DNA from: Pseudolysinimonas sp051954455
GTDB taxonomy: Bacteria; Actinomycetota; Actinomycetes; Actinomycetales; Microbacteriaceae
Direction of reading: 5' to 3'
Assembly: GCF_051954455.1 (NCBI RefSeq)
Contig: NZ_JBQCHS010000013.1
Location: forward strand, 1-64,000
Length of the DNA: 64,000 nt
Shown piece by piece: positions 29,738 through 38,881 of this stretch; positions within the stretch are counted from its first letter, which is position 1; each line of letters opens with the position of its first letter. The notes under the pieces were generated by a model that saw only the letters and a list, made by a program, of their open reading frames with translations, was not told where the DNA came from and did no database searches. A program made the translations under genes and the position numbers.

Positions 29738-31001
29738 GCCGGCGCGGCGTCCAGCCCCTCCGGCGCCGGGCCTCGCGCGGCCCGCATCGCGGCGCGCCCC
29801 GACGGCACGAGAACTGCGATGAGCATGACGGCCGCCGTCGCGACGCCGCCCAGCACGAGCAGCAGCTGCACGCTCACGACGTCGGCGAGCGGACCGAACC
29901 CGACCATGCCGATGGGCGTCGCGAGCGCCATGACGATGCCGACGTAGGAGAACACGCGGCCGAGCCTCTCCGGATCGGAGGTCTCCTGGATGAGGGTCAT
30001 GAAGGGCGCCGAGAACGCCGGCACGACGAGCCCGAACAGGAACATGACGCCGTAGAAGATCCAGAGGTTCGGGCTGAATCCGAGCGCGACGTCGAGGATC
30101 GCGAAGCCGAACGTCGAGGCGAGGATGAGCCCGAGCCGGCTGCGCTTCGCGAGGAACGTCGACACCGCGACCCCGCCGAGCGTCATGCCGATGCCGAACG
30201 CGATCTCCATCCCCGCGAGCATCCACGGCTCGTCGCCGAACGAGCGCGCGATCATGAGCGGCGTCAGGAACGACGGCGCGACGGTCAGCAGGAAGATGAT
30301 CGTGAAGACGGCGAGCAGCCACCGCACGACCCCGTGCCCGCCGACGTAGCGCAGGCCGTCGGCGAGGTCGGCGAAGTAGCCGGTGGTGGACTCCGTCATC
30401 CGCTGCAGCGACGGCACCCGCACGACCGCCATGAGGCCGATGCCGATGACGGCGGTGACGACGTCGATGAAGAACGTGGGCACGATCCCGACCAGCCCGA
30501 AGACGAGCCCCGCGGCGGCGGGCGCGACGAGCGTCATCGCCGACTGCACCGTGCCGAACAGCCCGTTGACCCGCAGGAGCTGATCCGGCGGCGTGATCTG
30601 CGGGATCATCGCCTGCACCGCCGGCTGCTGCACCCCGGCGCCGACCGAGCGCACCCCGACGGCCAGCAGGATGATCCCGAGCTCGGTGATGCCCGAGATC
30701 ATGACGAGCGCGAGGGCGAGCGTCGTCAGCGCGATGACGCCGTCGGAGACCATGCCAGGATCCGGCGGTTGATCCGGTCGGCGAGCGTGCCGCCGAAGAT
30801 CGACACGATCCCCTGCGGTGCGAACGCGGCGAGCGCGTAGAGGGCGAGCGCCCAGCCGGACTTCGTCTCGAGCGTCACGTACCACATGACCGCGTACTGG
30901 ACGATCATCGAGCCGAACAGCGAGACCGTCTGCCCGCCGAGGAAGACCGCCACGTTGGCGCGCCAACGGGCGGGGACGTCCGGTGCCTCCGTGGCCGCCA
31001 T
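29734..31001 (-). pseudogene. MFS transporter with a single-base frameshift
   Basis: Major facilitator family permease, probably an exporter, split between two frames. The N-terminal part starts at ATG 31001 (MAATEAPDVPARWRANVAVF, then SLFGSMIVQYAVMWY) and reads to GGTLADRINRRIL; the rest continues in another frame from MVSDGVIALTT to the end. Between CTG (30756-30758) and ATG (30751-30753) only two bases remain (30754-30755), so one base is missing. Uncorrected, the N-terminal frame stops ten codons later. Without the shift the protein would be about 422 residues with twelve membrane segments. TACGCT lies 6 nt before the start (31008-31013). It may be a real loss of function or a sequencing error. 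Confidence 0.8.
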
Positions 31002-31007
31002 GTGGAC

Positions 31008-31013
31008 AGCGTA
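31008..31013 (-). promoter_or_regulatory. -10 box of the MFS gene, leaderless type
   Basis: TACGCT on the minus strand stands 6 nt before ATG 31001, the TANNNT-N6-start pattern that recurs in this window. It supports the chosen start and places the promoter inside the 84-bp gap shared with the divergent lhr gene. Confidence 0.5.
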
Positions 31014-31085
31014 CACATCGCCGCCGACACCGCAGCGGGGCTGAGAACCCGGCGGCGCGACGGTGGTCGGTCGGAAGATATGGGG

Positions 31086-34000
31086 ATGGCCTCCGCCCTC
31101 GATCCGTTCTCGCCCGCCACGCGGGCGTGGTTCGAAGGCGCGTTCCGCGAGCCGACGCCGGCGCAGGCCGGGGCGTGGGAGGCGATCTCGTCCGGACGGC
31201 ACGCGCTCGTGGTGGCGCCCACCGGTTCCGGCAAGACGCTGTCGGCGTTCCTGTGGTCGCTCGACCGCCTCGCGGCGACGCCGCCGCCGCCGGAGCGGAA
31301 GCACCGCACGCGGGTCCTCTACATCTCGCCGCTCAAGGCGCTCGGCGTCGACGTCGAGCGGAACCTCCGGGCGCCGCTCGTCGGCATCACCCAGACCGCC
31401 AAGCGGATGGGCACCGAGGTGCCGCCGATCACGGTCGGCGTGCGCTCGGGCGACACCCCCGCCGGCGACCGCCGGCTGCTGCTGCGGGAGCCGCCGGACA
31501 TCCTCATCACGACACCCGAGTCGCTCTATCTCATGCTCACGAGTTCGGCGCGCGAGACCCTCGCCGGGGTCGAGACGGTGATCATCGATGAGATCCACGC
31601 GGTCGCGGCGACGAAGCGCGGCGCCCACCTCGCGGTGTCGCTGGAACGGCTCGACGCGATGCTCGAGGCGCCGGCGCAGCGCATCGGGCTCTCGGCGACC
31701 GTGCGGCCGGTGGAGGAGGTGGCGCGGTTCCTCGGCGGACCGGCGCCGGTCTCCATCGTCAAGCCGCCGATCCAGAAGACGTTCGACCTGCGCGTGGTCG
31801 TGCCGGTCGAGGACATGACGGAGCTCGGGGCGCGCCAGACGGACGAGGCGCTCGACGACGACGAGGGCGCGCTGCAGAGCGCCGGCTCGATCTGGCCGCA
31901 CGTCGACCGCGCGATCGTCGACGAGATCCTGCAGCACCGCTCGACCATCGTCTTCGCGAACTCGCGCCGGCTCGCGGAGCGGCTCACGGCGTCGATCAAC
32001 GAGCTGTACGAGGAGTCGCTGACCGGGGCGGCGCCGGCCGGGTTCCCGGCGCAGGCCGTCGGCGGCTCCGGCATCACGGGGGCCGCCAGGGTGGCGGCGG
32101 CGGTCTCCGAGACACCGGTGCTCGCCCGCGCCCACCACGGGTCCGTGTCGAAGGAGCAGCGCGCGATCATCGAGGACGACCTCAAGTCCGGGCGGCTGCG
32201 CTGCGTCGTCGCGACGAGTTCGCTCGAGCTCGGCATCGACATGGGCGCCGTCGACCTCGTCATCCAGGTGGAGTCGCCGCCGAGCGTCGCGAGCGGCCTC
32301 CAGCGGGTCGGCCGCGCGGGTCACCAGGTCGGGGAGATCTCGAAGGGCGTGCTCTTCCCGAAGCACCGCGCCGACCTGCTGCACACGACGGTCGCGAGCG
32401 AGCGGATGACGGCCGGGCTCATCGAGGCGATCTCGATCCCGCAGAACCCGCTCGACATCCTCGCCCAGCAGACCGTCGCCGCGACGGCCCTGGGCGGTAC
32501 CGACGGGCAGAGCGTCGACGTCGACGAGTGGTACGACACGGTGCGCCGCTCGGCCCCGTTCGCCACGCTGCCGCGCTCCGCGTTCGACGCGACCCTCGAC
32601 CTCCTCGCGGGCCGCTACCCGAGCGACGAGTTCGCGGAACTCCGCCCCCGCATCGTGTGGGACCGCGTCGCCAACACGATCGCCGGCCGGCCCGGCTCGC
32701 AGCGGCTCGCGATCACCTCGGGCGGCACGATCCCCGACCGCGGCCTGTTCGGCGTCTTCATCGTCGGGGCGGACGAGGGCGCGCGCCGCGTCGGCGAGCT
32801 CGACGAGGAGATGGTCTACGAGTCGCGCGTCGGCGACGTCTTCGCGCTCGGCGCGACGAGCTGGCGGATCGAGGAGATCACCTCCGACCGGGTGCTCGTC
32901 TCCCCCGCGTTCGGCCAGCCGGGGCGCGTGCCGTTCTGGAAGGGCGACGGGCTCGGGAGGCCGGCGGAGCTCGGCAAGGCGATCGGCGCCTTCACGTCGG
33001 AGCTGCTCGCGTCCGGCAGGAAGGCCGACGCGGTCGCCGAGCGGCTGCGCGCGGCCGGCCTCGATGAGTACGCGGTGGCGAACCTGCTCCGCTTCGTGCA
33101 GGAGCAGAAGGACGCGACCGGCGTCGTCCCCACCGACACGACGCTCGTCGTCGAGCGCTTCCGCGACGAGCTCGGCGACTGGCGGCTCGTCCTCCACTCC
33201 CCGTACGGCATGCCGGTGCACTCGCCGTGGGCGCTCGCGGTCGCGGCGCGGATCCGCGAGCGCCTCGGCGTGGAGGGCTCGGCCATGGCGGGCGACGACG
33301 GCATCGTCGTGCGGCTGCCCGAGACCGACGCGGAGCCGCCCGGCGCCGAGCTCTTCCTCTTCGAGCCGCAGGAGCTCGACGAGCTCGTGACGCTCGAGGT
33401 CGGCGGCTCGGCCCTGTTCGCGTCGCGGTTCCGGGAGTCGGCGGCGCGGGCGCTGCTCCTGCCGCGGATGAACCCGACCCGGCGCTCCCCCCTGTGGCAG
33501 CAGCGACAGCGCAGCGCGCAGCTGCTCGAGGTGGCGCGCAAGTACCCGAGCTTCCCGATCATCCTCGAGACGGTGCGCGAGGTCCTGCAGGACGTCTACG
33601 ACCTGCCCGCCCTCGACGCCCTCGCCCGGGAGCTCGCGGCCAACCGGGTGCGGATGGTCGAGGTCGAGACCGACGTGCCGTCGCCCTTCGCGCGCACCCT
33701 GCTGTTCGGCTACGTCGCCGCGTTCCTCTACGAGGGCGACTCCCCGCTCGCCGAGCGCCGCGCGGCCGCGCTCTCGCTCGATCCGACCCTGCTGGCCGAG
33801 CTGCTCGGCCGGGCCGAGCTCCGCGAGCTGCTCGACCCGAAGGTCATCGAGCAGACCGAGCTCGAGCTGCAGCGGCTCGCGCCCGAGCGCCGCGCGAAGG
33901 ACGCCGAGGGACTCGTCGACCTCCTGCGGATGCTGGGGCCGCTCACGGTCGCGGAGCTGGAGGCGCGCGCCCTCGACGGCGTCGTCTCGGTCCCGGTCCT

Positions 34001-35726
34001 CGACGATCTCGCCCGCGCGAACCGCATCCTGCGTGCCGCGATCGCGGGTGAGGAGCGCTGGGCGGTGATCGAGGACGCGTCGCGCCTCCGCGACGCCCTC
34101 GGCGTCCCGCTCCCGATCGGCGTCCCGACCGCCTTCCTCGAGCCCGTCGCCGACCCGGTGGGCGACCTCGTCAGCCGCTACGTCCGCACCCACGGCCCGT
34201 TCGCGGCGAGCGACGCGGCCGCCCGTCTCGGGCTCGGCGTCGCCGTCGTGACCGACGCGCTCCGGCGGCTCGCGGCCGACAGGCGCGCAGCGGAGGGCGA
34301 GTTCCGGCCCGGCGCGACCGGCACCGAGTGGGTGGATGCGGAGGTGCTCCGCCGGCTGCGGGCGCGCTCCCTGGCCGCCCTCCGGTCCGAGGTGGAGCCG
34401 GTCCCCCAGCGCGCGCTCGGACGCTTCCTGCCGGACTGGCAGCACGTCGGCACCCTCGAAGCCGGCGCATCGCCGCGGCCCGGCCTCCGCGGCCTCGACG
34501 GCGTCATCGCCGCGATCGATCAGCTCGGCGGCGTCGCCCTCCCCGCCTCCGCGTGGGAGTCGCTCATCCTGCCGAGCCGGGTGCGCGACTTCTCGCCCGC
34601 GATGCTCGACGAGCTCACGACCACCGGCGAGGTGCTCTGGTCGGGCCGCGGCGAACTGCCGGGGGGTGACGGGTGGCTGGCGCTGCACCTCGCCGACACC
34701 GCGCCGCTCACGCTGCCGGTGCCGGATCCCGACGCGCCCCCGCTCGCCAGCATGACGGAGCTGCACGACCGGATCCTGCTGGCGCTCACCGGCGGCGGCG
34801 CCTTCTTCTTCCGGCAGCTGCAGCAGCAGTCCCTCGCCGCGAACGGTCCGGCCGACGACACCGACGTGGCCCGAGCTCTCTGGGATCTCGTCTGGGCCGG
34901 GCTCGTGACGAACGACACGCTCGCCCCGCTCCGCTCCCGCCTCGGCGCCACGACCACCCGTCCTCGCAGCACGCCGCGCGGGCGGCAGTACCGCGCCCGC
35001 GCGCGGGTCGCCGCCTCGCTCGCGCAGACCGCGCCGCCGACTGTGGCGGGCCGCTGGAGCCTCCTCCCCCAGCCCGAGACCGCGACGACGGTGCGTGCCG
35101 CCGCCCTCGCGGAGCAGTTGCTCGACCGGCACGGGATCGTGACCCGCGGCGCGGTGCAGAGCGAGGGCGTGGCGGGCGGCTTCGCGCTCGCCTACAAGGT
35201 GCTCGCCGGCCTCGAGGAGACCGGGCGGACCCGCCGCGGCTACTTCGTCGAGGGGCTCGGCGCCGCCCAGTTCGCGACGCCCGCCACCGTCGACCGCGTG
35301 CGGGCGTTCGCAGCGGAGCCGGACGATCCGTCCGCGGGTTCCGGAGAGCCGCCGGTCGCGATCACCCTCGCCGCGACCGACCCGGCGAATCCGTACGGCG
35401 CCGCCCTCTCGTGGCCGGAGATGGAAGGACACCGCCCGGGGCGGAAGGCCGGTGCGCTCGTCGTGCTCGTCGACGGCGGGCTCGCGCTCTACGTCGAGCG
35501 CGGCGGCAAGACGGTGCTCGACCTGCTGCCCCACGACGACGCCGAGCGGACCGCGGCCTGCCGATCCGCCGCCGCCTCCTCCCTCGCCGCCACCGTCCGC
35601 GCGACCGGCGGCCGGATGCGCGTCGAGAAGATCGACGGCGCCTTCGCGATGGGCACCCCGCTCGGCGACGCGCTGATCGCGGCGGGGTTCGCCGCGACGC
35701 CGCAGGGCCTGCGGCTTCGGGGCTGA
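31086..35726 (+). CDS. lhr: Lhr-type ATP-dependent DNA helicase
   Basis: A 1546-residue superfamily 2 helicase of the actinobacterial Lhr type (the mycobacterial protein is about 1500), a 3'-5' DNA translocase active in DNA repair. Walker A APTGSGKT is at residues 44-51 and the DEIH box at 168-171; LSATVRPVEEVARFLGG, VFANSRRLAERL, ATSSLELGIDMG and QRVGRAGHQ complete the RecA core. The Lhr-specific winged helix and beta-barrel follow, and a long C-terminal region of the YcaQ-like type fills the remainder. I chose ATG 31086 because GGAAG lies 8 nt upstream; ATG 31080 is possible. The nei gene starts 4 bp after the stop, so the two repair genes form an operon. Confidence 0.95.
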   Translation: MASALDPFSPATRAWFEGAFREPTPAQAGAWEAISSGRHALVVAPTGSGKTLSAFLWSLDRLAATPPPPERKHRTRVLYISPLKALGVDVERNLRAPLVGITQTAKRMGTEVPPITVGVRSGDTPAGDRRLLLREPPDILITTPESLYLMLTSSARETLAGVETVIIDEIHAVAATKRGAHLAVSLERLDAMLEAPAQRIGLSATVRPVEEVARFLGGPAPVSIVKPPIQKTFDLRVVVPVEDMTELGARQTDEALDDDEGALQSAGSIWPHVDRAIVDEILQHRSTIVFANSRRLAERLTASINELYEESLTGAAPAGFPAQAVGGSGITGAARVAAAVSETPVLARAHHGSVSKEQRAIIEDDLKSGRLRCVVATSSLELGIDMGAVDLVIQVESPPSVASGLQRVGRAGHQVGEISKGVLFPKHRADLLHTTVASERMTAGLIEAISIPQNPLDILAQQTVAATALGGTDGQSVDVDEWYDTVRRSAPFATLPRSAFDATLDLLAGRYPSDEFAELRPRIVWDRVANTIAGRPGSQRLAITSGGTIPDRGLFGVFIVGADEGARRVGELDEEMVYESRVGDVFALGATSWRIEEITSDRVLVSPAFGQPGRVPFWKGDGLGRPAELGKAIGAFTSELLASGRKADAVAERLRAAGLDEYAVANLLRFVQEQKDATGVVPTDTTLVVERFRDELGDWRLVLHSPYGMPVHSPWALAVAARIRERLGVEGSAMAGDDGIVVRLPETDAEPPGAELFLFEPQELDELVTLEVGGSALFASRFRESAARALLLPRMNPTRRSPLWQQRQRSAQLLEVARKYPSFPIILETVREVLQDVYDLPALDALARELAANRVRMVEVETDVPSPFARTLLFGYVAAFLYEGDSPLAERRAAALSLDPTLLAELLGRAELRELLDPKVIEQTELELQRLAPERRAKDAEGLVDLLRMLGPLTVAELEARALDGVVSVPVLDDLARANRILRAAIAGEERWAVIEDASRLRDALGVPLPIGVPTAFLEPVADPVGDLVSRYVRTHGPFAASDAAARLGLGVAVVTDALRRLAADRRAAEGEFRPGATGTEWVDAEVLRRLRARSLAALRSEVEPVPQRALGRFLPDWQHVGTLEAGASPRPGLRGLDGVIAAIDQLGGVALPASAWESLILPSRVRDFSPAMLDELTTTGEVLWSGRGELPGGDGWLALHLADTAPLTLPVPDPDAPPLASMTELHDRILLALTGGGAFFFRQLQQQSLAANGPADDTDVARALWDLVWAGLVTNDTLAPLRSRLGATTTRPRSTPRGRQYRARARVAASLAQTAPPTVAGRWSLLPQPETATTVRAAALAEQLLDRHGIVTRGAVQSEGVAGGFALAYKVLAGLEETGRTRRGYFVEGLGAAQFATPATVDRVRAFAAEPDDPSAGSGEPPVAITLAATDPANPYGAALSWPEMEGHRPGRKAGALVVLVDGGLALYVERGGKTVLDLLPHDDAERTAACRSAAASSLAATVRATGGRMRVEKIDGAFAMGTPLGDALIAAGFAATPQGLRLRG

Positions 35727-35730
35727 TCGG

Positions 35731-36540
35731 ATGCCCGAGGGCGACACCGTCTACCGCACCGCGCTCCTGCAGAACCGCGCACTCGCGGGCTCGGTGCTGA
35801 CCGGCTTCGAGGTCCGGATGCCGCAGTTCTCGACCGTCGACCTGACCGGCGAGACGGTCGTCGAGGTCGCGAGCGTCGGCAAACACCTGTTCCACCGGTT
35901 CAGCGGCGGCCTCAGCCTGCACACCCACCTCAAGATGGAGGGAGCCTGGCGCACCGTCGCGCCCGGCGCGCGCTGGCCGCGCCCCGCCTTCCAGGCGCGC
36001 GCCGTGCTGAGCGCCGCGGACGTCGTCGCGATCGGGTTCGAGCTCGGCGTCACCGAGCTGGTCGCCACCGTCGACGAGGAGTCGGTCGTCGGCCACCTGG
36101 GGCCCGACCTCCTCGCCCCCGAGGCGTCGACGCGTCCCGGCCCGCACGCGTGGGATCCGGAGGAGGCGCTGCGGCGGCTGCGCGCCGAGCCGGAGCAGAC
36201 CGTCTTCGGCGCGATCCTCGACCAGCGCAATCTCGCCGGCATCGGCAACGTCTACGCCAACGAGCTCTGCTTCGTCCGCGGACTCCTTCCGACCCGCCCG
36301 ATCGGCGAGGTGGCCGACCTGCCGGCGCTCGTCGCGCTCGCCCGGCGGATGCTGCGGGCCAACCGCGACCGCTTCACCCGGTCGACGACCGGCGATCTGC
36401 GCCCGGGTCGGCGCAGCTGGGTGTACGGCCGCACCGGCCAGCCGTGCCGGCGCTGCGGCACGACCCTGCTCGGCGGTGAGCTCGGCCGTCGTGAGGGCGA
36501 GGAGCGCGTCGTGACCTGGTGCCCCGTCTGCCAGAGCTGA
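35731..36540 (+). CDS. nei: Fpg/Nei-family DNA glycosylase/AP lyase
   Basis: A 269-residue base-excision enzyme of the endonuclease VIII (Nei2) type. The catalytic N-terminus is PEGDTVYR (after Met removal, Pro is the nucleophile and Glu the acid). SVGKHLFHRF supplies the beta-hairpin Lys, and DQRNLAGIGNVYANE is the helix-two-turn-helix. The zinc finger is CRRCG...TWCPVC near the C-terminus. It removes oxidised pyrimidines. The 4-bp spacing to lhr, also seen in other actinobacteria, supports a joint role in repair. Confidence 0.94.
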   Translation: MPEGDTVYRTALLQNRALAGSVLTGFEVRMPQFSTVDLTGETVVEVASVGKHLFHRFSGGLSLHTHLKMEGAWRTVAPGARWPRPAFQARAVLSAADVVAIGFELGVTELVATVDEESVVGHLGPDLLAPEASTRPGPHAWDPEEALRRLRAEPEQTVFGAILDQRNLAGIGNVYANELCFVRGLLPTRPIGEVADLPALVALARRMLRANRDRFTRSTTGDLRPGRRSWVYGRTGQPCRRCGTTLLGGELGRREGEERVVTWCPVCQS

Positions 36541-36553
36541 GGACCGCCCGGCA

Positions 36554-36559
36554 TAGGGT
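36554..36559 (+). promoter_or_regulatory. -10 box TAGGGT, leaderless type
   Basis: TAGGGT lies exactly 6 nt before ATG 36566. The same hexamer and spacing precede the ABC ATPase gene at 47332, and with 7 nt the rhodanese gene at 49719. Confidence 0.55.
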
Positions 36560-36565
36560 GGGCGC

Positions 36566-37138
36566 ATGACCTCGTCCGAGCCCTCGCGGCGGCAGCCGGA
36601 GCCCGCACCCCCGGCGGCCCCGGCGGCGCCGGGATCGCTCGACGCGCCGCCCGAGAACGTTCAGCGCGGCGTCGCGCTCGCGCTCATCGTCCTGCCCGCC
36701 GGGATCGTGGTGTGGGACCTGCTCTGGACGTTCGGCCTGGTCGCCTCGATCGTCGCGTTCGGCGTGTCCTGGGGAGCGCTGCGCCTCTACCGGCTCGGCT
36801 CCAACGGGGCGTTCAGCCGGACCGGCGCGATCGCCGTCCTCGTCATCACCGCGGCCACCATGGTGCTCGCCTACATCTCCGGTTTCGCGGTGGAGCTGAT
36901 CCCCTCCTACCTGGACGTCACGGGCCGCAGCGTCGCCGACGCGCTCGTCGACGGGCGGTTCTGGCAGCAGGTGTTCGCCGCCATCGCCGACCCCCGGTTC
37001 ACCCTGCAGCTGGTGATCGCGGTCGCGTTCACGGCACTCGGCTGCGCACGCATCCTGATCGCGGCGTTCCGCAGCACCCGCCCGGCCGCACCGCTCGCAC
37101 CACAGCCACCGTCGCAGGCCGACGAGCCCCGCGCTTAG
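36566..37138 (+). CDS. Integral membrane protein, unknown function
   Basis: A 190-residue protein with a disordered Pro/Ala-rich N-terminus (about 1-33) and four membrane segments (about 37-55, 58-75, 90-112 and 148-168). I recognise no functional motif. Its stop overlaps that of the convergent membrane protein gene (TTAG at 37135-37138). It has its own leaderless-type promoter (TAGGGT, 36554), so it is probably not part of the lhr-nei operon. Confidence 0.75.
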   Translation: MTSSEPSRRQPEPAPPAAPAAPGSLDAPPENVQRGVALALIVLPAGIVVWDLLWTFGLVASIVAFGVSWGALRLYRLGSNGAFSRTGAIAVLVITAATMVLAYISGFAVELIPSYLDVTGRSVADALVDGRFWQQVFAAIADPRFTLQLVIAVAFTALGCARILIAAFRSTRPAAPLAPQPPSQADEPRA

Positions 37139-37674
37139 GCCTCGTCGCGCGGGCGCCAGCTCCGGGCCAGGACGAAGAGCAGCCCGGCGATGATCAGCAC
37201 GCCGATGCCCATGAGGAGCGGCGCCCCGACCGTCATGGTCGCGGCCGCGTAGTAGCCCACGACACTCGCGGCGCGACCGTCGGCGATCGCCGCGAATCCC
37301 TGGCCGAGCCACACGGCACCGCCGACGATGAGGAGCACGGCGAGCGCGCCGGCGGCGAGGTAGAAGGGATTCCGGGTGACGTCACGCGGCGTCGCCGAGA
37401 CCTCGGGCGGGACGGTCGGCTCGGAGGCGTGCGGGACGACCGCCGTTCCGACCGGCTCCGCGGCGGTCGGAACCGGCGCGGGAGCGGGAGGCCCGGGGAT
37501 CATCGCCGGAGCCGGAGAGGTGGCGGCGGATCGCTCGTGCGCCGGGTGGGGATCCGCGGGCGGCGTCCGGCGGAGCGCCGACTCGCCTCGCGGCTGGGTA
37601 CGGACGTCTCCCCGGTACCCGCGCTGGAACGCCGGGTCGTACCGGGGGTCGATGCGTTTCGGGTCGTCGGGCAT
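37135..37674 (-). CDS. Pro-rich membrane protein, unknown function
   Basis: A 179-residue protein: a charged and Pro/Ala-rich cytoplasmic half (MPDDPKRIDPRYDPAFQRGYRGD, then PAPAMIPGPPAPAP), followed by two membrane segments (about 105-125 and 142-166) and a basic tail. ATG 37674 has GGAGG 5 nt upstream; GTG 37680 lies within that site and is less likely. The family is not recognised. Convergent with the 190-residue membrane protein, sharing the TTAG overlap. Confidence 0.77.
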   Translation of the reverse strand: MPDDPKRIDPRYDPAFQRGYRGDVRTQPRGESALRRTPPADPHPAHERSAATSPAPAMIPGPPAPAPVPTAAEPVGTAVVPHASEPTVPPEVSATPRDVTRNPFYLAAGALAVLLIVGGAVWLGQGFAAIADGRAASVVGYYAAATMTVGAPLLMGIGVLIIAGLLFVLARSWRPRDEA

Positions 37675-37870
37675 GCCCACCTCCGCGATCCGAGCCTACG
37701 ACTTGAGGCTCGTCGCGGTCCGACAGCGGCTGAACGCCGACTGACAGCGCCTGGTCGTTGCCTGGAGAAGCACCGTCTCGACCGCACGCTCTCGGGACCA
37801 TGGAGGTCGTACCACGCGAGGCCCCCGACCCGATCGGCCCCGGCCGGACGTGAGAGGGAGAGTCAAGAAG

Positions 37871-38038
37871 ATGAACATCCTGGCGATCATCGTCGCGATC
37901 ATCGCGGTCATCCTGCTGCTCACGGGCGGGTTCGTGCAGTCCCTGCAGTTCCTGCTCTGGGTCGGCATCGTGCTGCTCGTGATCGCGGTCATCGTGTGGC
38001 TGGTCCGCTTCATCAGCGGACGCGGAACGCGCGTCTAG
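37871..38038 (+). CDS. Small two-helix membrane protein
   Basis: A 55-residue hydrophobic protein with two membrane segments (MNILAIIVAIIAVILLLTGG and VGIVLLVIAVIVWLVRF) and a short basic tail. Small proteins of this type are widespread in actinobacteria and are often annotated as stress-related hydrophobic peptides, but the function is unknown. ATG 37871 has GGGAG 10 nt upstream. A strong terminator hairpin follows 28 bp after the stop, so it is probably a single-gene transcript. Confidence 0.72.
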   Translation: MNILAIIVAIIAVILLLTGGFVQSLQFLLWVGIVLLVIAVIVWLVRFISGRGTRV

Positions 38039-38065
38039 TTGTCGTCCCTCACTGGGAGCGGTGAC

Positions 38066-38090
38066 GGCCGGTGGATCGATTCCACCGGCC
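38066..38090 (+). terminator. Terminator after the small membrane protein gene
   Basis: GGCCGGTGGA (38066-38075) and TCCACCGGCC (38081-38090) form a perfect 10-bp stem with a 5-nt loop, followed by a modestly T-containing stretch (ATCACTGTCTT). It is well placed for the gene ending at 38038. Confidence 0.7.
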
Positions 38091-38183
38091 ATCACTGTCT
38101 TAGCTCGGCGCGCGATTGTACGGGGCCCCCGAACGGGGCACAAAGCCCTGGCCGGAACCCGGGGACGGTGCGAGGCTGAGGCC

Positions 38184-38750
38184 ATGACGTTGCAGGCCGT
38201 GGGGCCGCTCGCGGGCAGCGGGCACGCCAACGAGGTGGTGCTGAAGCACCTCGGCGAGGTGGCGGTCGACGCCTCGCGACTGGAGCTGGTCGCGCGCGAG
38301 GTCGCACGCGCCGTCAAGCTCCGGGATCCGGAGGACAGGACGGTGCCGCGACTGCAGCGCGAGCGTTTTGTCCCGCCCCCGTGGAGCGTCGCCACCGCGA
38401 AGGACGTCGCCGGCTGGGCCGGCAGCGTCGCCCGCCTGCTGGATACACGCGATCGGATGTTCGCGGCGAGTGGTGGCGCCCACTTCTCGGGATCGCGCGG
38501 CGACACCATCGCGACCGAATCGGCGGACGGCACCATGTTCCCCGCCGACGAGGAGTACCTCGGCCGGCTCCTCCACCGGCTCGAGCGCCAGCTGGCAGCG
38601 GGGCGGGACCTCCTATTCCGCCTCGACTACCACGACGAGAGCGGGCAGCGGTGGCCGCTCGTCCAGCTGTACGCCGCTGCGGACGACGAGCAGCGGGGAA
38701 TGACCATCGCCAACCTGCCCGCCGATTGGCGCGCCTGGCTCAGCGCTTGA
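38184..38750 (+). CDS. Hypothetical protein
   Basis: A 188-residue soluble protein that I do not recognise. It has a helical N-terminal part, a central WSVATAKDVAGWAGSVARLLDTRD segment, and a C-terminal half with DEEYLGRLLHRLERQL, then RLDYHDESGQRWPLVQLYAAAD and LPADWRAWLS. ATG 38184 was chosen because the frame upstream of it runs through the terminator hairpin. TTGTAC-N17-CACAAA (38118-38146) could be its promoter but is a poor -10. No functional link to the phytochrome gene downstream can be shown. Confidence 0.65.
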   Translation: MTLQAVGPLAGSGHANEVVLKHLGEVAVDASRLELVAREVARAVKLRDPEDRTVPRLQRERFVPPPWSVATAKDVAGWAGSVARLLDTRDRMFAASGGAHFSGSRGDTIATESADGTMFPADEEYLGRLLHRLERQLAAGRDLLFRLDYHDESGQRWPLVQLYAAADDEQRGMTIANLPADWRAWLSA

Positions 38751-38811
38751 TCGTCCCGAGAGACATGCCTGACCCCCGGCCGCACTGAGTCCGTTCCGAT
38801 GAGGATGCGTC

Positions 38812-38864
38812 TATAGTCGCTCGCGGACACCGGGTCAAGGGGTGTCGCAGGGTTTTCAGCCCTG
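38812..38864 (+). promoter_or_regulatory. Promoter and structured leader of the phytochrome gene
   Basis: TATAGT (38812-38817) is a good -10 without a clear -35. The predicted 60-nt leader can form two hairpins: GACACC/GGTGTC (38826-38831 with 38841-38846) and CAGGG/CCCTG (38848-38852 with 38860-38864). The second ends about 17 nt before the ATG, so it could affect ribosome access. It does not match the c-di-GMP riboswitch consensus I know. Confidence 0.35.
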
Positions 38865-38881
38865 ATACAAAGTTGGAGCAC

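Noticed and set aside
30726..35747. 1673-codon minus-strand open frame opposite lhr
   Set aside because: Only its last ninety or so codons are real (the N-terminal part of the frameshifted MFS protein); the rest is antisense of lhr.
38826..38864. c-di-GMP riboswitch in the phytochrome leader
   Set aside because: Two small hairpins exist, but none of the conserved GEMM-I/II core bases that I know is present.
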